A stretch of DNA of 64,000 nucleotides, taken from NCBI GenBank assembly GCA_937900325.1, contig CALCEX010000070.1, positions 28,141 to 92,140 of the forward strand, read 5' to 3'. The DNA is from an uncultured Clostridia bacterium. GTDB taxonomy: Bacteria; Bacillota; Clostridia; Christensenellales; CAG-138. The position numbers were made by a program, and so were the translations under genes. Below the pieces are notes generated by a model, which was not told where the DNA came from, ran no database searches, and saw only the letters and a program-made list of their open reading frames with translations. Each line of letters starts with the position of its first letter. Positions within the stretch are counted from its first letter, which is position 1. This document shows positions 1 to 9,305 of the stretch, piece by piece.

Positions 1-410
1 AGGTCCGCCATGCCGCCCGTCGGGTCCGTAAGCTCGCCGGTCAGTATGTTTTCATATATGGCGTTCACGGTAAAATCCCGGCGGAAGGCGTCCTCGTTTA
101 TGTCCTTTGAGTAAGCCACCCCGCTTGGCCGGTGTCCGCCCCCTGAGGGGTATGTATCCCGCCTGAAGGTGGTATGCTGGAACACCTCGCCCATATAGTG
201 CAGCTCCACCATTCCGAAGGCCGCGCCAATATCGAGGTGCTTTATGCCGTTGCTTTCGCACAGCCCCATCACCTCCCCCGGGGTCATGCCGGAGGTCACG
301 TCGTTATCCGTGACCGGCAGGCCGAGAAGGGGGTTGCGTACCATGCCCCCCACTCCGTATAGGGTATGCCCTGCGGCGGCGAAAAGCTCTGCGAGACGTA
401 TAAGCGGCAT
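1..410 (-). CDS. CCA-adding enzyme / poly(A) polymerase family protein (N-terminal part, cut by window edge)
   Basis: The start codon is at 410 with AAAGGA upstream; the gene runs off the left edge after about 136 codons. It carries the class II nucleotidyltransferase head: GGMVRN (residues 21-26) followed by LLG, then DND (35-37), the position of the two metal-binding aspartates, and RRDFTVNA (110-117) followed by a DPTGG motif. These match tRNA CCA nucleotidyltransferases and the related poly(A) polymerases, which add CCA or A residues to RNA 3' ends. CCA-adding and A-adding enzymes cannot be separated from the head domain alone. It lies downstream of gyrA on the same strand, separated by a weak hairpin. 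Confidence 0.85.
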   Translation of the reverse strand, partial: MPLIRLAELFAAAGHTLYGVGGMVRNPLLGLPVTDNDVTSGMTPGEVMGLCESNGIKHLDIGAAFGMVELHYMGEVFQHTTFRRDTYPSGGGHRPSGVAYSKDINEDAFRRDFTVNAIYENILTGELTDPTGGMAD

Positions 411-441
411 ATGTCGGTATCCTTTAATTAAAATAATCATA

Positions 442-467
442 AAAGGGGACAGCAGCCCATCCCCTTT
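442..467 (-). terminator. Hairpin between gyrA and the CCA-enzyme gene
   Basis: 8-bp arms AAAGGGGA and TCCCCTTT with a 10-base loop lie just after the gyrA stop. On the minus strand a moderately T-rich stretch follows. It is probably a weak terminator or attenuator. Confidence 0.5.
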
Positions 468-475
468 CGCTTTGT

Positions 476-2920
476 TTATTCTTCTGAATCGGGGTCAACG
501 TGCGGAACTATTGCGACGGACGCCACCCGGTCCTCGGTGCGCATAAGGCGCACGCCCTGGGTATTGCGGGATATTTCGGATATCTGCTCCACCGGCAGCC
601 TTATTATGGTGCCCTCGGAGCTTATTATCATTACGTCCTCCGCCATGCCGGAGGCCCCTACCGCCTTCATGCAGACGAGATCGCCGGTCTTTTCGGTTAT
701 GGCCATTGCTATTATGCCCTTGCCGCCCCTGCTCTGGGTGCGGTAATCCTCCTCCGGCGTGCGCTTGCCCATTCCGTTTTCGGATATGGAGAGTATGGAG
801 GCGCCGGGGCGTACCTTCTCGGCTCCCACCACGCTGTCGTTTTCCTCGAGGGTTATGGCCTTTACGCCCGTCGCGCCCCTGCCCATGGGACGCACGTCCT
901 CCTCGCTGAAGCGTATGCTCTTGCCCTTTCTGGTGCCGACTATTATCTCATCGCGGCCGTTTGTCATTATGGCGGCGATGAGCTCGTCCCCCTCCCTGAG
1001 GTTCTGGGCGATCATGCCGCCCTTGCGGATATTGCCGAACTCCTCAACGGGGGTCTTTTTGATCAGGCCGGCCTTGGTTATGAGGTTCAGGTACCTGCCA
1101 TCCTCCCCCAGGGGGAACAGCGTGGTCACCTTTTCTCCCTCCCTGAGGCTGAGCAGGTTCACTATGGCGGTGCCCTTTGCGGTGCGGCCCGCCTCGGGTA
1201 TGCGGTAGCACTTCATCCTGAACACGCGGCCCATGTTGGTAAAGAACATTATCTCGTCATGGGTGCTGCAGCCGAACAGGTGCTCTACGAAATCCTCCTC
1301 GCGGGTGGTCTGGCCGGTTATGCCCCTGCCGCCCCGGTTCTGCGCCCTGTAGGTATCCATGCTGGTGCGCTTTACAAAGCCGAAGTGGGTGAGGGTCACC
1401 GTCATCTCCTCGGGCTGTATTATGTCGTCCAGCTCTATATCCTCGGTTATCTGGGCTATCTCGGTCCTTCTGGGGTCTGCGTATTTGCGGCGGACCTCCA
1501 TTATCTCATCCCGGATTATGCCCAGCAGCTTGCTTTCATCCGCAAGCACGCTCTCATAATAGGCGATGGTCTCTATGAGGCCGTCCCTCTCCGCCTGTAT
1601 CTTATCGTGCTCAAGCCCTGTGAGGCGGCCGAGGCGCATATCCAGTATCGCCTGGCTCTGCCTGTCCGTCAGGCCGAAGCGTATGTTCAGCCTTTCCTTT
1701 GCCTCCCCCTGGGTCTTTGAGGTCTTGATTATATCCACGACCTCGTCTATATTCGCCATGGCTATGAGCAGGCCCTCTAATATGTGCAGCCGCTCCCTGG
1801 CCTTTTCCAGGTCGTGCCTTGTGCGCCGGGTCACTACCTCCTCCTGGAATCTGAGGTAGTGGTACAGCATCTCCTTTATGTTGAGCACCTTTGGCTCGCC
1901 ATCCACAAGGGCCAGCATTATCACGCCGAAGGTATCCTGAAGCTGGGTGTGCTTATAGAGCTGATTCAGGACGATATTGGCGTTCACGTCCTTTTTTATC
2001 TCTATTACCACCTTCATGCCGTTGCGGTTGCTCTCATCCCGCAACGCGGTTATGCCCTCCACCCGCTTTTCGCGCGCCAGCTCCGCTATCTTTTCCACCA
2101 AGCGCGCCTTGTTCACCTGATAAGGAAGCTCGGTGACAACTATGCGGCTCTTGCCGTTCGCCATGGGCTCTATCTCGGTCTTTGCGCGGACGAGTATCTT
2201 GCCGCGCCCCGTCCTGTATGCCTGCCTTATGCCGGCGGTGCCCATTATGGTCGCGCCGGTGGGGAAATCCGGCCCGGGCAGGTACGTCATGAGCTCCTCT
2301 ACGGATATGTCCCGGTTGTCTATGAGGGCCGCGTATGCGTCTATTACCTCCCCGAGGTTATGGGGGGGTATGTTTGTGGCCATGCCTACGGCTATGCCGT
2401 TGCTGCCGTTTACCAGCAGATTCGGGAAGCGGCTGGGCAGCACGGTGGGCTGCGTCAGCGTCTCGTCGAAGTTGGGCATGAAGTCCACGGTGCTCTTGTC
2501 TATATCCGCCAGCATCTCGAGGCTCATTTTTGAAAGCCGCGCCTCGGTATAGCGCATCGCCGCCGCGCCGTCCCCGTCCACGCTGCCGAAGTTGCCCTGG
2601 CCCTCTACGAGAAGGTATCTGGTGTTGAAGTCCTGGGCCAGGCGCACCATCGCGTCGTATACCGAGCTGTCGCCGTGAGGATGGTATTTGCCCAGTACGT
2701 CGCCCACTATGCGGGCGGACTTATGGAAGGGCTTATCCGGGGTGAAGCCCTGCTCCCCCATGGAGTAGAGTATGCGCCGGTGCACCGGCTTGAGGCCGTC
2801 CCGCACATCCGGCAGGGCGCGGTTTATTATTACCGCCATGGCGTAGGAAATAAAGGATTTCTTCATCTCCTGCTCTATATCCAGCGGCGTTATGCGGGGG
2901 TTGTTGGTCATGTCGTCCAT
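476..2920 (-). CDS. gyrA: DNA gyrase subunit A
   Basis: This is the 814-aa breakage-reunion subunit of DNA gyrase, which introduces negative supercoils. The catalytic tyrosine is Y124 in [10 protein letters not shown]. The quinolone-resistance region reads [10 protein letters not shown] (80-89), so Ser85 and Asp89 occupy the E. coli Ser83 and Asp87 positions, the wild-type susceptible pattern. The GyrA box QNRGGRG, needed for DNA wrapping, is in the C-terminal propeller domain and separates GyrA from ParC. A second RGGKG motif follows near the C-terminus. The start is set by AAAGGAG six bases upstream of ATG; gyrB ends 11 bp upstream, so the two are co-transcribed. Confidence 0.98.
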   Translation of the reverse strand: MDDMTNNPRITPLDIEQEMKKSFISYAMAVIINRALPDVRDGLKPVHRRILYSMGEQGFTPDKPFHKSARIVGDVLGKYHPHGDSSVYDAMVRLAQDFNTRYLLVEGQGNFGSVDGDGAAAMRYTEARLSKMSLEMLADIDKSTVDFMPNFDETLTQPTVLPSRFPNLLVNGSNGIAVGMATNIPPHNLGEVIDAYAALIDNRDISVEELMTYLPGPDFPTGATIMGTAGIRQAYRTGRGKILVRAKTEIEPMANGKSRIVVTELPYQVNKARLVEKIAELAREKRVEGITALRDESNRNGMKVVIEIKKDVNANIVLNQLYKHTQLQDTFGVIMLALVDGEPKVLNIKEMLYHYLRFQEEVVTRRTRHDLEKARERLHILEGLLIAMANIDEVVDIIKTSKTQGEAKERLNIRFGLTDRQSQAILDMRLGRLTGLEHDKIQAERDGLIETIAYYESVLADESKLLGIIRDEIMEVRRKYADPRRTEIAQITEDIELDDIIQPEEMTVTLTHFGFVKRTSMDTYRAQNRGGRGITGQTTREEDFVEHLFGCSTHDEIMFFTNMGRVFRMKCYRIPEAGRTAKGTAIVNLLSLREGEKVTTLFPLGEDGRYLNLITKAGLIKKTPVEEFGNIRKGGMIAQNLREGDELIAAIMTNGRDEIIVGTRKGKSIRFSEEDVRPMGRGATGVKAITLEENDSVVGAEKVRPGASILSISENGMGKRTPEEDYRTQSRGGKGIIAMAITEKTGDLVCMKAVGASGMAEDVMIISSEGTIIRLPVEQISEISRNTQGVRLMRTEDRVASVAIVPHVDPDSEE

Positions 2921-2931
2921 TTACTGCTCCT

Positions 2932-4872
2932 TTATACGTCCAGATCCACTACCAGCTTGCTGTTCTGCTCTATGAACTCCCTGCGGGGATCCACCTTATC
3001 CCCCATGAGCGTAGAGAATATCTCGTCCGCCCGTATGGCGTCCTCAAGGTGTACCCGGTACATCATGCGGTTGTCCGGGTCCATGGTGGTCTCCCATAGC
3101 TGGTCCGGGTTCATCTCGCCCAGGCCCTTGTAGCGGTTGATGAGGGGCTTGGGGTCCCGCCCTATCTCGGAAAGTATCTTTGAAAGCTGCTCGTCGTCAT
3201 AGGCGTACCATATGTTCTTGCCCCGGGTGATCCTATACAGCGGGGGCTGGGCGGCGTATATGCGGCCGTGCTCTATAAGGGGGCGCATATGCCTGTAAAA
3301 GAAGGTGAGCAGCAGTATCCTTATGTGCGCGCCGTCCACGTCCGCATCCGTCATGCAGACTATCTTGTGATAGCGGAGCCTGCTCTCGTCAAACTCGGTG
3401 TCTATGCCGGTGCCGAAGGCGGTTATCATGGAGCGTATCTCGTTGTTGGCGAGCATCTTGTCAAGGCGGGTCTTTTCAACGTTGAGTATCTTTCCGCGAA
3501 GGGGCAGTATGGCCTGGAACTCCGGGTTGCGCCCCATCTTGGCGGAGCCGCCCGCGGAATCCCCCTCTACCAGGAATATCTCGCATTTTTCCGGCTCGTT
3601 GCTGTTGCAGTCCGCAAGCTTGCCGGGGAGCGCTATATTCTCGAGGCCGGTCTTTTTGCGGGTAAGGTCCCTCGCCCTCCTCGCGGCCTCCCTGGCCCTC
3701 GATGCGGTTATGCATTTGTCTATTATCAGCCTTGCGGTCTGCGGGTGCTCCTCAAAATAGAAGCCCAGGCCGTTGCCCACCACGCCGTCCACAAGGGACT
3801 TGATATAGGAATTGCCCAGCTTGGTCTTGGTCTGCCCTTCAAACTGGGGCTCCACAAGCTTTACGCTTATTATCGCGGTAAGTCCCTCCCGGACGTCGTC
3901 GCCGGAGAGGTTCGCGTCGTTATCCTTGAGCAGCCTGTATTTCCTCGCGTAGTCGTTTATGCTGCGGGCAAGGGCGCTGCGGAAGCCCTGAAGGTGGGTG
4001 CCGCCCTCGGCGGTATTTATGTTGTTGGCGAAGGCGAATACGCTTTCGTTATAGTCGGTGTTGTACTGCATGGCCACCTCCACGGAGGCCACCTGCTGCT
4101 TCGCGGGGTCGTCCCTTCTGCCCTCGAAATACATGACGTCCTCATGGAGCACGTCCTTGCTTTTGTTAAGGTGCTCCACAAAGGAGATTATGCCGCCCTC
4201 ATAGCAGTATTTTTTGCTCTGCACCGGGTCCGTGCGCTCATCCGTGACGGTTATGGCCACGCCCTTGTTCAGGAAGGCCAGCTCCCTCATGCGCCCCCGC
4301 AGGGTATCGTAGTTGTAATCCAGCGTGTCGAATATCTTATCGCTCGCAAGGAAGGTTATGGTGGTGCCGGAGCCTTCCCCTTCGTATGTGCCTACCTGCT
4401 CTACCCCCGTCACCGGGTCGCCGTTTACATATTGCTGCCGGTATACTATGCCGTCCCGGCGCACCTCCGCGGTAAGCGAGCTGGAAAGGGCGTTTACCAC
4501 GGACAAGCCAACGCCGTGCAGGCCGCCGGATACCTTATAGCCGCTGCCGCCGAACTTGCCCCCCGCGTGCAGCACGGTAAGCGCTACCTCCAGCGCGGAT
4601 TTATGCATCTTCTCATGGTAGCCCACGGGTATGCCGCGGCCGTTATCCCGGACGGATACGGAATTGTCCGGGTGTATGGTGACCTCTATATGGGTGCAGT
4701 AGCCGCCCATGGCCTCGTCTATGGCGTTATCCACCAGCTCCTTTACAAGGTGGTGCAGTCCCCGCACATCCGTGGAGCCTATATACATACCGGGGCGGCG
4801 CTTTACCGCCTCCAGCCCCTCGAGCACCTGTATCTCGTTTGCGTTGTAGTTTGCGTGGTTGTTCTGTTCCAT
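2932..4872 (-). CDS. gyrB: DNA gyrase subunit B
   Basis: This is the 646-aa ATPase subunit of gyrase. The GHKL ATP-binding motifs are visible in order: [18 protein letters not shown] and [15 protein letters not shown]. The TOPRIM domain follows with [23 protein letters not shown] and the metal-binding DADVDGAHI. The C-terminal tail contains the [20 protein letters not shown] motif. Its length is normal for a Gram-positive GyrB without the long proteobacterial insert. It sits between remB and gyrA in one leftward operon with recF, as in B. subtilis. Confidence 0.98.
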   Translation of the reverse strand: MEQNNHANYNANEIQVLEGLEAVKRRPGMYIGSTDVRGLHHLVKELVDNAIDEAMGGYCTHIEVTIHPDNSVSVRDNGRGIPVGYHEKMHKSALEVALTVLHAGGKFGGSGYKVSGGLHGVGLSVVNALSSSLTAEVRRDGIVYRQQYVNGDPVTGVEQVGTYEGEGSGTTITFLASDKIFDTLDYNYDTLRGRMRELAFLNKGVAITVTDERTDPVQSKKYCYEGGIISFVEHLNKSKDVLHEDVMYFEGRRDDPAKQQVASVEVAMQYNTDYNESVFAFANNINTAEGGTHLQGFRSALARSINDYARKYRLLKDNDANLSGDDVREGLTAIISVKLVEPQFEGQTKTKLGNSYIKSLVDGVVGNGLGFYFEEHPQTARLIIDKCITASRAREAARRARDLTRKKTGLENIALPGKLADCNSNEPEKCEIFLVEGDSAGGSAKMGRNPEFQAILPLRGKILNVEKTRLDKMLANNEIRSMITAFGTGIDTEFDESRLRYHKIVCMTDADVDGAHIRILLLTFFYRHMRPLIEHGRIYAAQPPLYRITRGKNIWYAYDDEQLSKILSEIGRDPKPLINRYKGLGEMNPDQLWETTMDPDNRMMYRVHLEDAIRADEIFSTLMGDKVDPRREFIEQNSKLVVDLDV

Positions 4873-4892
4873 GGTAAATGCCCTTCTGTAAA

Positions 4893-5132
4893 TTATCTCC
4901 TGGCTATCGCCGCCGCCCCCGCAGCCGATGCGTACACCCTTATTCCATCGGGCGCCGCGGCGATAACGTATGTGTCCCCCTCGCCGCCGGATACGCAGTC
5001 CACCCGGCCGGAGCCTATGGCCGCCTCCATAAAGCGGCGGTTGTCGTATGAATACATCACCGTTTCCCGGGGCAGTATAAGGAGTATTTCCTCATCGTCC
5101 ACTACCTTATCCCCGCCTATATGCAGATACAT
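4893..5132 (-). CDS. remB: RemB-like extracellular matrix regulator (DUF370 family)
   Basis: This 79-aa protein begins [17 protein letters not shown] and contains a DNR motif typical of the DUF370 RemA/RemB family. In B. subtilis the homologue (remB/yaaB) lies in the same place, between recF and gyrB. RemA-type proteins are small DNA-binding regulators of matrix and osmoprotection genes; RemB function is less clear. The assignment rests on size, N-terminal motif and synteny. It is 12 bp from recF and 20 bp from gyrB, so it is part of the recF-gyrA operon. Confidence 0.85.
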   Translation of the reverse strand: MYLHIGGDKVVDDEEILLILPRETVMYSYDNRRFMEAAIGSGRVDCVSGGEGDTYVIAAAPDGIRVYASAAGAAAIARR

Positions 5133-5144
5133 TATTCCTCCCCG

Positions 5145-6242
5145 TCATTCCACGGTCATCCCGCCGCCCCCGCAGCGGAACACCCTCATATCGCCCAGGC
5201 CCGCCCGCTTCAGCCCCTCGAGGCTCGTGCAGGTCAGAAAGCACTGGCAGTCCTTCATGCTCTCCAGCAAAAGCTGCTGGCGGCCCTCGTCCAGCTCAGA
5301 CAGAACGTCGTCAAGTATCAGCACCGGGGCTTCATCCTTGAGCTCCCGTATGAAGGCAAGCTCGGAAAGCTTTAATGAGAGCGCCGCGGTGCGCTTCTGC
5401 CCCTGGGAGCCGAAGGTGCGCACGTCTATGCCGGAGAGGGCTATGCCTATATCGTCCCGGTGGGGGCCCCTCGTGGTAAAGCCCCGGCGCATATCCTCCG
5501 CCCTGCTTTTTTCGAGGGCGCTGAGCATCCCGCCGTAAATGCCCTCCGGCGATTCCGGGTCTATGTCCGGCTCATAGGCTACCTCGAGCTTTTCCCGGCC
5601 TCCCGTTATGCTCCTGTGCAGGTCGTAGGCTATCGTGGAAAGGCCGTCCATGAAGCCGCAGCGCTCCATTATGATATCCTCGCCCAGCGCCGCAAGCTGC
5701 TCGTCCCATGCCTCCAGCATTCCGGGGGCTATCCTGTCCGGCTCCTTTAAGAGGGCGTTGCGCTGCTTAAGCGCCGAATTGTACCTTTGCAGGCTGTAAT
5801 AATAGGCCGGGTGGGTCTGGGAAAGCTCCATATCCATGAAGCGCCGCCGCTCCGCCGGGCCGTCCTTTACTATTGAAAGATCCTCCGGGGCGAACATCAC
5901 CACATTCAGCAGCCCCATGAGCTCCCCGGAGCGGGAGGCCATCTGCCGGTCTATGAATATTTTCTTGCGCTCCCCGTCCCGGAGCTTTATCTCGATAAGG
6001 TGGGAGCCGGTGTTGTTGGTAAGCTCCGCCCCGACGTACCCGCCGGCGCAGCCCCGCATGATGAGCTCCGCGTCCCTCGAGGTCCTGTGGGACCGGCCGA
6101 AGGCGCAGAGAAAAACCGCCTCCACGCTGTTGGTCTTGCCCTCCGCGTTGTCCCCCACTATGGCGTTTATGCCGGGGCCGGGGCGCAGGTCGAGGGCGGC
6201 ATAGCTGCGGTACTGATTCAAGCGCAAGCGGTTGATCTCCAT
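5145..6242 (-). CDS. recF: DNA replication and repair protein RecF
   Basis: This 365-aa SMC-like ATPase loads RecA at gaps with RecO and RecR. Visible motifs are the Walker A GDNAEGKTN in the first 45 residues, the ABC-type signature region around FGSQGQKRTAALSLKL, and the Walker B/D-loop LILDDVLSELD. I chose the ATG at 6242 (MEINRLRLNQYRSY), which matches the usual RecF N-terminus and has GGCGGG eight bases upstream. An in-frame TTG at 6266 would add eight residues. It is the first gene of the leftward recF-remB-gyrB-gyrA operon and is divergent from dnaN; the small yaaA gene often found beside recF is absent. Confidence 0.96.
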   Translation of the reverse strand: MEINRLRLNQYRSYAALDLRPGPGINAIVGDNAEGKTNSVEAVFLCAFGRSHRTSRDAELIMRGCAGGYVGAELTNNTGSHLIEIKLRDGERKKIFIDRQMASRSGELMGLLNVVMFAPEDLSIVKDGPAERRRFMDMELSQTHPAYYYSLQRYNSALKQRNALLKEPDRIAPGMLEAWDEQLAALGEDIIMERCGFMDGLSTIAYDLHRSITGGREKLEVAYEPDIDPESPEGIYGGMLSALEKSRAEDMRRGFTTRGPHRDDIGIALSGIDVRTFGSQGQKRTAALSLKLSELAFIRELKDEAPVLILDDVLSELDEGRQQLLLESMKDCQCFLTCTSLEGLKRAGLGDMRVFRCGGGGMTVE

Positions 6243-6318
6243 CTTCTCTGCCCGCCTGTAATACAAAAATTTTACCTGCTGATTTTACCATAAAATCAGG
6301 GATTTTTCAATGGCTATT

Positions 6319-6347
6319 ATTATAATAAGAAGAAAGCATTGCAAAAA
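6319..6347 (-). promoter_or_regulatory. Candidate promoter for recF operon
   Basis: On the minus strand there is a TTTTTG -35 element, a 17-base spacer and a perfect TATAAT -10, about 75 bp upstream of recF. It lies back to back with the dnaN promoter in the AT-rich 225-bp divergent gap. Confidence 0.55.
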
Positions 6348-6394
6348 TGCATAAATATGCGTAAGATGCATATCGCGGCGCCCCACAAAAATAT

Positions 6395-6422
6395 TTGCGC
6401 CGCCGTTGAAATATAGTATAAT
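6395..6422 (+). promoter_or_regulatory. Candidate promoter for dnaN
   Basis: TTGCGC, a 16-base spacer and TATAAT lie about 45 bp upstream of the dnaN start; a strong GGGAGG ribosome-binding site follows. Confidence 0.55.
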
Positions 6423-6467
6423 AAATAAAAATATAAACGGTATCATCCATTCCAGGGAGGGACGAAT

Positions 6468-7574
6468 ATGCGCTTTACAGTTGATACGGCTGAGCTCAAC
6501 GCCGCCGTTGCCACGGTTTCAAAGGCGCTGGGAGTAAAATCCTCAGTTGGCATATTGGAGGGCATATATGCCGAGGCCATAGGCGATACGCTGCTGCTCA
6601 GGTGTACCGACCTTTCGCTCCAGATAGAGGCTACGCTCAACGTGAATATCCAGAAGGAGGGGGCCTGCGTGCTGCCCGGGCGGCTCTTTTCCGAGCTTGT
6701 AAGGAGGCTGCCCGCGGAGGAGACGCTGCTCAGCCTCAATAAGAGCACGCTGCTTATCGAAAGCGGCAGGGCCACCACCACCATGCAGGTGGAAAACGCC
6801 AAGGATTACATCTCCATGCCGGAGGTCAGCCGGGAGTTCTCCGTGGCCATATCCAAGGCGACCCTGAAGAGCATGATACGCCAGTGCATATTCGCGACGG
6901 CCCAGGACGATTCCAAGCCCATTCTCCGTGGCGTGCTCATAGAGCTCGACGGCGGCCGCATGAGCATGGTAGCCCTTGACGGATACCGTCTCGCCATGCG
7001 CACCGAGACGGTCACGGTATCGGGCGAGGCGAAGAGCGCGGTCATCCCCGCCCGCGGCCTTCTGGAGATAAGCCGCATACTGGACGACAGCGACGAGACC
7101 ATCAGCCTGGTATTCTCCGCCACCCATGTAATGATAGACATGGGCTATACCCGCATAATCACCCGCCTTATGGACGGCGATTTCATACGCTACCGCCAGA
7201 TACTGCCGGAGGGCTGCACCACCCATGTGCGGGTGAACCGCACAGAGCTTCTGGACAGCATTGAGCGCGTCTCCCTCATGGCCCGGGAAAGCAGGAAGAA
7301 CCACATAAAGTTCTCCTTTGAGGATTCTCAGCTCACCATCACCGCCAACAGCGAGATAGGCGCCAGCAAGGAAATAGTCAATATCGACCGCATGGGCAGC
7401 GATATAGACATTGCCTTCAACGCAAAGTATTTCAGCGACGTGCTGAAGGTGCTGGAGGACGAATACGTCTGCCTGGATATGAACACCAACATAAGCCCCT
7501 GCGTGGTAAAGCCCGAGACCGGCGACGCATACTATTACCTCATCCTCCCCGTAAGGCTGTTTTCGGGGAATTGA
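6468..7574 (+). CDS. dnaN: DNA polymerase III beta subunit (sliding clamp)
   Basis: This 368-aa protein forms the ring that tethers DNA polymerase III to DNA. It starts MRFTVDTAELNAAVATVSKAL and ends YYYLILPVRL, the conserved clamp C-terminus, and its length fits three repeated clamp domains. GGGAGG lies seven bases upstream of ATG. It stands alone: dnaA is about 8.5 kb away, and recF, usually downstream on the same strand, is upstream and divergent. A repeat element and a bidirectional terminator follow before convergent noc. Confidence 0.97.
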   Translation: MRFTVDTAELNAAVATVSKALGVKSSVGILEGIYAEAIGDTLLLRCTDLSLQIEATLNVNIQKEGACVLPGRLFSELVRRLPAEETLLSLNKSTLLIESGRATTTMQVENAKDYISMPEVSREFSVAISKATLKSMIRQCIFATAQDDSKPILRGVLIELDGGRMSMVALDGYRLAMRTETVTVSGEAKSAVIPARGLLEISRILDDSDETISLVFSATHVMIDMGYTRIITRLMDGDFIRYRQILPEGCTTHVRVNRTELLDSIERVSLMARESRKNHIKFSFEDSQLTITANSEIGASKEIVNIDRMGSDIDIAFNAKYFSDVLKVLEDEYVCLDMNTNISPCVVKPETGDAYYYLILPVRLFSGN

Positions 7575-7595
7575 CGCTTTATTCCTTCTTTCCTC

Positions 7596-7659
7596 CTTCT
7601 TTCTCTTTTCTTTTCAGGAGAAAAGAAAAGCAGAAAGAAGCAAAGAGAAAAGAAAAGCC
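7596..7659. repeat. Intergenic pyrimidine/purine inverted repeat, copy 1
   Basis: A pyrimidine tract ending CTCTTTTCTTTTC is followed by AGGA and the complementary purine tract GAAAAGAAAAG, then a further purine run. The same unit recurs after mnmE (12652-12710) and, shorter, after dnaA (17433-17467), always at a convergent gene boundary next to a terminator. Confidence 0.8.
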
Positions 7660-7682
7660 AGAGTTAAATAAATATAAAAATA

Positions 7683-7706
7683 AAGGAACGGTCTCAGCCG
7701 TTCCTT
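7683..7706. terminator. Bidirectional terminator between dnaN and noc
   Basis: 9-bp arms AAGGAACGG and CCGTTCCTT enclose a 6-base loop. There is a T-rich tail on both strands, stronger on the minus strand. Confidence 0.8.
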
Positions 7707-7720
7707 TTGCTTTGTTTGCT

Positions 7721-8554
7721 TTATTCGCCCGTTATCTTTATGTGTATATCCACCCCGTTGTGCAGGTCCTCCTGCTCCACCTCCACGTTCATGCCGGATT
7801 CCCTGAGCACCCCGATAGCCGAATTGACGGTGTTCATGAAAAGCCGGTAATCCCGCACCTGTCGTATTATGGCGGGGCGGGGGGCCGCGCCGGGGCGCTT
7901 TTCGTCGTACATTTTATCGAGGGTCTTTTCCACCAGCCTTTCGGTATCCTTTACCGAGAGGTTCTTTTCCGCCGTGCGCTTTATTACGGCAAGCTGCGCC
8001 TGCTCGTCCCTGAGCTTTAGCACCGCCCGGGCGTGGCGCTCCGAAAGGCCGTTTTCCCGCAGCGCCGACACCACCTCAGGGGACAGCCGCAGAAGCCGCA
8101 GCTTATTGGCTATGGAGGACTGGCTCTTGCCCAGCCGCTTTGCAAGCTCCTCCTGGGTGAGGTTGTAGTTGTTGAGCAGGGCGTAGTAGCACTGCGCCTC
8201 CTCCATATAGTTGAGCTCCTCCCGCTGAAGGTTCTCTATGAGGGCCACCATGGCGGAGGCTTCCTCCTGCATGGAGTCCTCTACTATGCAGGTGACCTTC
8301 TCCATGCCGAGGGACTTGCAGGCGCGCAGGCGGCGCTCCCCCGCCACCAGCTCATAGCCGGAGCCGCTGCTTCTTACCACCAATGGCTGTATCAGCCCCA
8401 CCTGGCTTATGCTCTGGGCAAGCTCTGCTATGGTCTCGTCGTCAAATGTCGCGCGGGGCTGGTTTGGGTTCGGGACTATTTTTTCAACGGGTATTTCCAG
8501 CAGCCTGCGCTGGCTTTCCGTAGTCCGGGGACGAAGTGTAAATTCAAAGGACAT
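7721..8554 (-). CDS. noc: Nucleoid occlusion protein Noc (ParB family)
   Basis: This 277-aa ParB-type CTP-switch DNA-binding protein would block division-septum assembly over the nucleoid. It contains the ParB nuclease-like fold with NPNQPR, GLIQPLVVR and the GERRLRA box, then VALIENLQREELNYMEEA and the helix-turn-helix LTQEELAKRLGKSQSSIANKLRLLRL. It is assigned as Noc rather than Spo0J because of its location beside rsmG-mnmG, as in B. subtilis, and because a separate parB with parA lies at 28.3 kb. The ATG at 8554 has AGGAG eight bases upstream; a longer frame to 8635 would run into rsmG. Noc versus a second Spo0J-type ParB is inferred from synteny. Confidence 0.88.
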   Translation of the reverse strand: MSFEFTLRPRTTESQRRLLEIPVEKIVPNPNQPRATFDDETIAELAQSISQVGLIQPLVVRSSGSGYELVAGERRLRACKSLGMEKVTCIVEDSMQEEASAMVALIENLQREELNYMEEAQCYYALLNNYNLTQEELAKRLGKSQSSIANKLRLLRLSPEVVSALRENGLSERHARAVLKLRDEQAQLAVIKRTAEKNLSVKDTERLVEKTLDKMYDEKRPGAAPRPAIIRQVRDYRLFMNTVNSAIGVLRESGMNVEVEQEDLHNGVDIHIKITGE

Positions 8555-8615
8555 TATGCGTTCTCCTGATAAATTTGTTTTTTCTAAAACGGCCGTCAGC
8601 CATTTCCGCGAAACC

Positions 8616-9305
8616 CTAAAGGGGCTTCTTGTCAACGGTTCCCGCCTTGCGGGGGTATGCCTTTGGGGTGGGCTTATGCTTTGTGAGTATGACCACGCAG
8701 CGCTCCCCCCACTCCGCCGGGTATGACCTTATCTCCCCGGCGCAGCATAAAAGCTCCAGCGCCCTTTCGCCCTCCCTCAGCTCCGCGGCGGCCTGAGGGC
8801 CCTTATACATGAGGGACCTGCCCCCTACCCTGAGGAAGGGCACGGTGTATTCCGCAAGGGGGGACACCCGGGCTACCGCGCGGGACACGGCGATGTCGAA
8901 TTTTTCCCGAAGGGCGGGGCTCCTGCCTGCGTCCTCCGCACGGGCGTGTATGCATTCCGCGTTTATATCGAGCTCCTTGCATACCTCCCTTAAAAAGCCT
9001 ACGCGCTTATTGAGCGAATCGAGCAGCGTCACCCTCGCGTCCGGCCTTGCTATGGCTATGGGCAGCCCGGGGAAGCCCGCGCCCGTGCCGACGTCTATGA
9101 TTTTCGCCCCCTTTGGAATAAGCTCGAGGGGCAGCAGGCTGTCCGCAAAGTGCTTTTTCAGTACCTCCTCCTCGCCGGTTATGGCGGTAAGGTTCATGCG
9201 GCTGTTCCAGTCCGTTAGCATATCGTAATAGCGGCAGAGCTTTTGGGCCTGCTCCTCCGTCAGCCCCGCCGCGGGTATGGTATTTATTACGGTCTGTATA
9301 TCCAT
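8616..9305 (-). CDS. rsmG: 16S rRNA (guanine527-N7)-methyltransferase
   Basis: This 229-aa SAM-dependent methyltransferase (GidB) modifies G527 of 16S rRNA. The SAM motif is IIDVGTGAGFPGLPIAI, followed by LLDSLNKRVGFLREV and, further on, the SRAVARVSPLAEY region typical of the family. Its ATG follows immediately after the mnmG stop codon, and its ribosome-binding site GGAGGG is inside mnmG, so the two are translationally coupled. Loss of function in this family gives low-level streptomycin resistance in other bacteria; the gene here looks intact. Confidence 0.96.
   Translation of the reverse strand: MDIQTVINTIPAAGLTEEQAQKLCRYYDMLTDWNSRMNLTAITGEEEVLKKHFADSLLPLELIPKGAKIIDVGTGAGFPGLPIAIARPDARVTLLDSLNKRVGFLREVCKELDINAECIHARAEDAGRSPALREKFDIAVSRAVARVSPLAEYTVPFLRVGGRSLMYKGPQAAAELREGERALELLCCAGEIRSYPAEWGERCVVILTKHKPTPKAYPRKAGTVDKKPL

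Noticed and set aside
476..4872. Assignment of the topoisomerase pair as ParC/ParE
   Set aside because: The GyrA box, the adjacency to recF-remB and the subunit lengths identify gyrase.
3268..5538. A long open frame (756 codons) on the plus strand opposite gyrB, remB and recF, and similar long antisense frames opposite gyrA, the SH3/sortase-like genes, prfA-sua5 and the V-ATPase genes
   Set aside because: They mirror well-supported genes, have low-complexity or Tyr/His/Gly-rich translations, and lack ribosome-binding sites; the GC-rich codon pattern of the real genes produces them.
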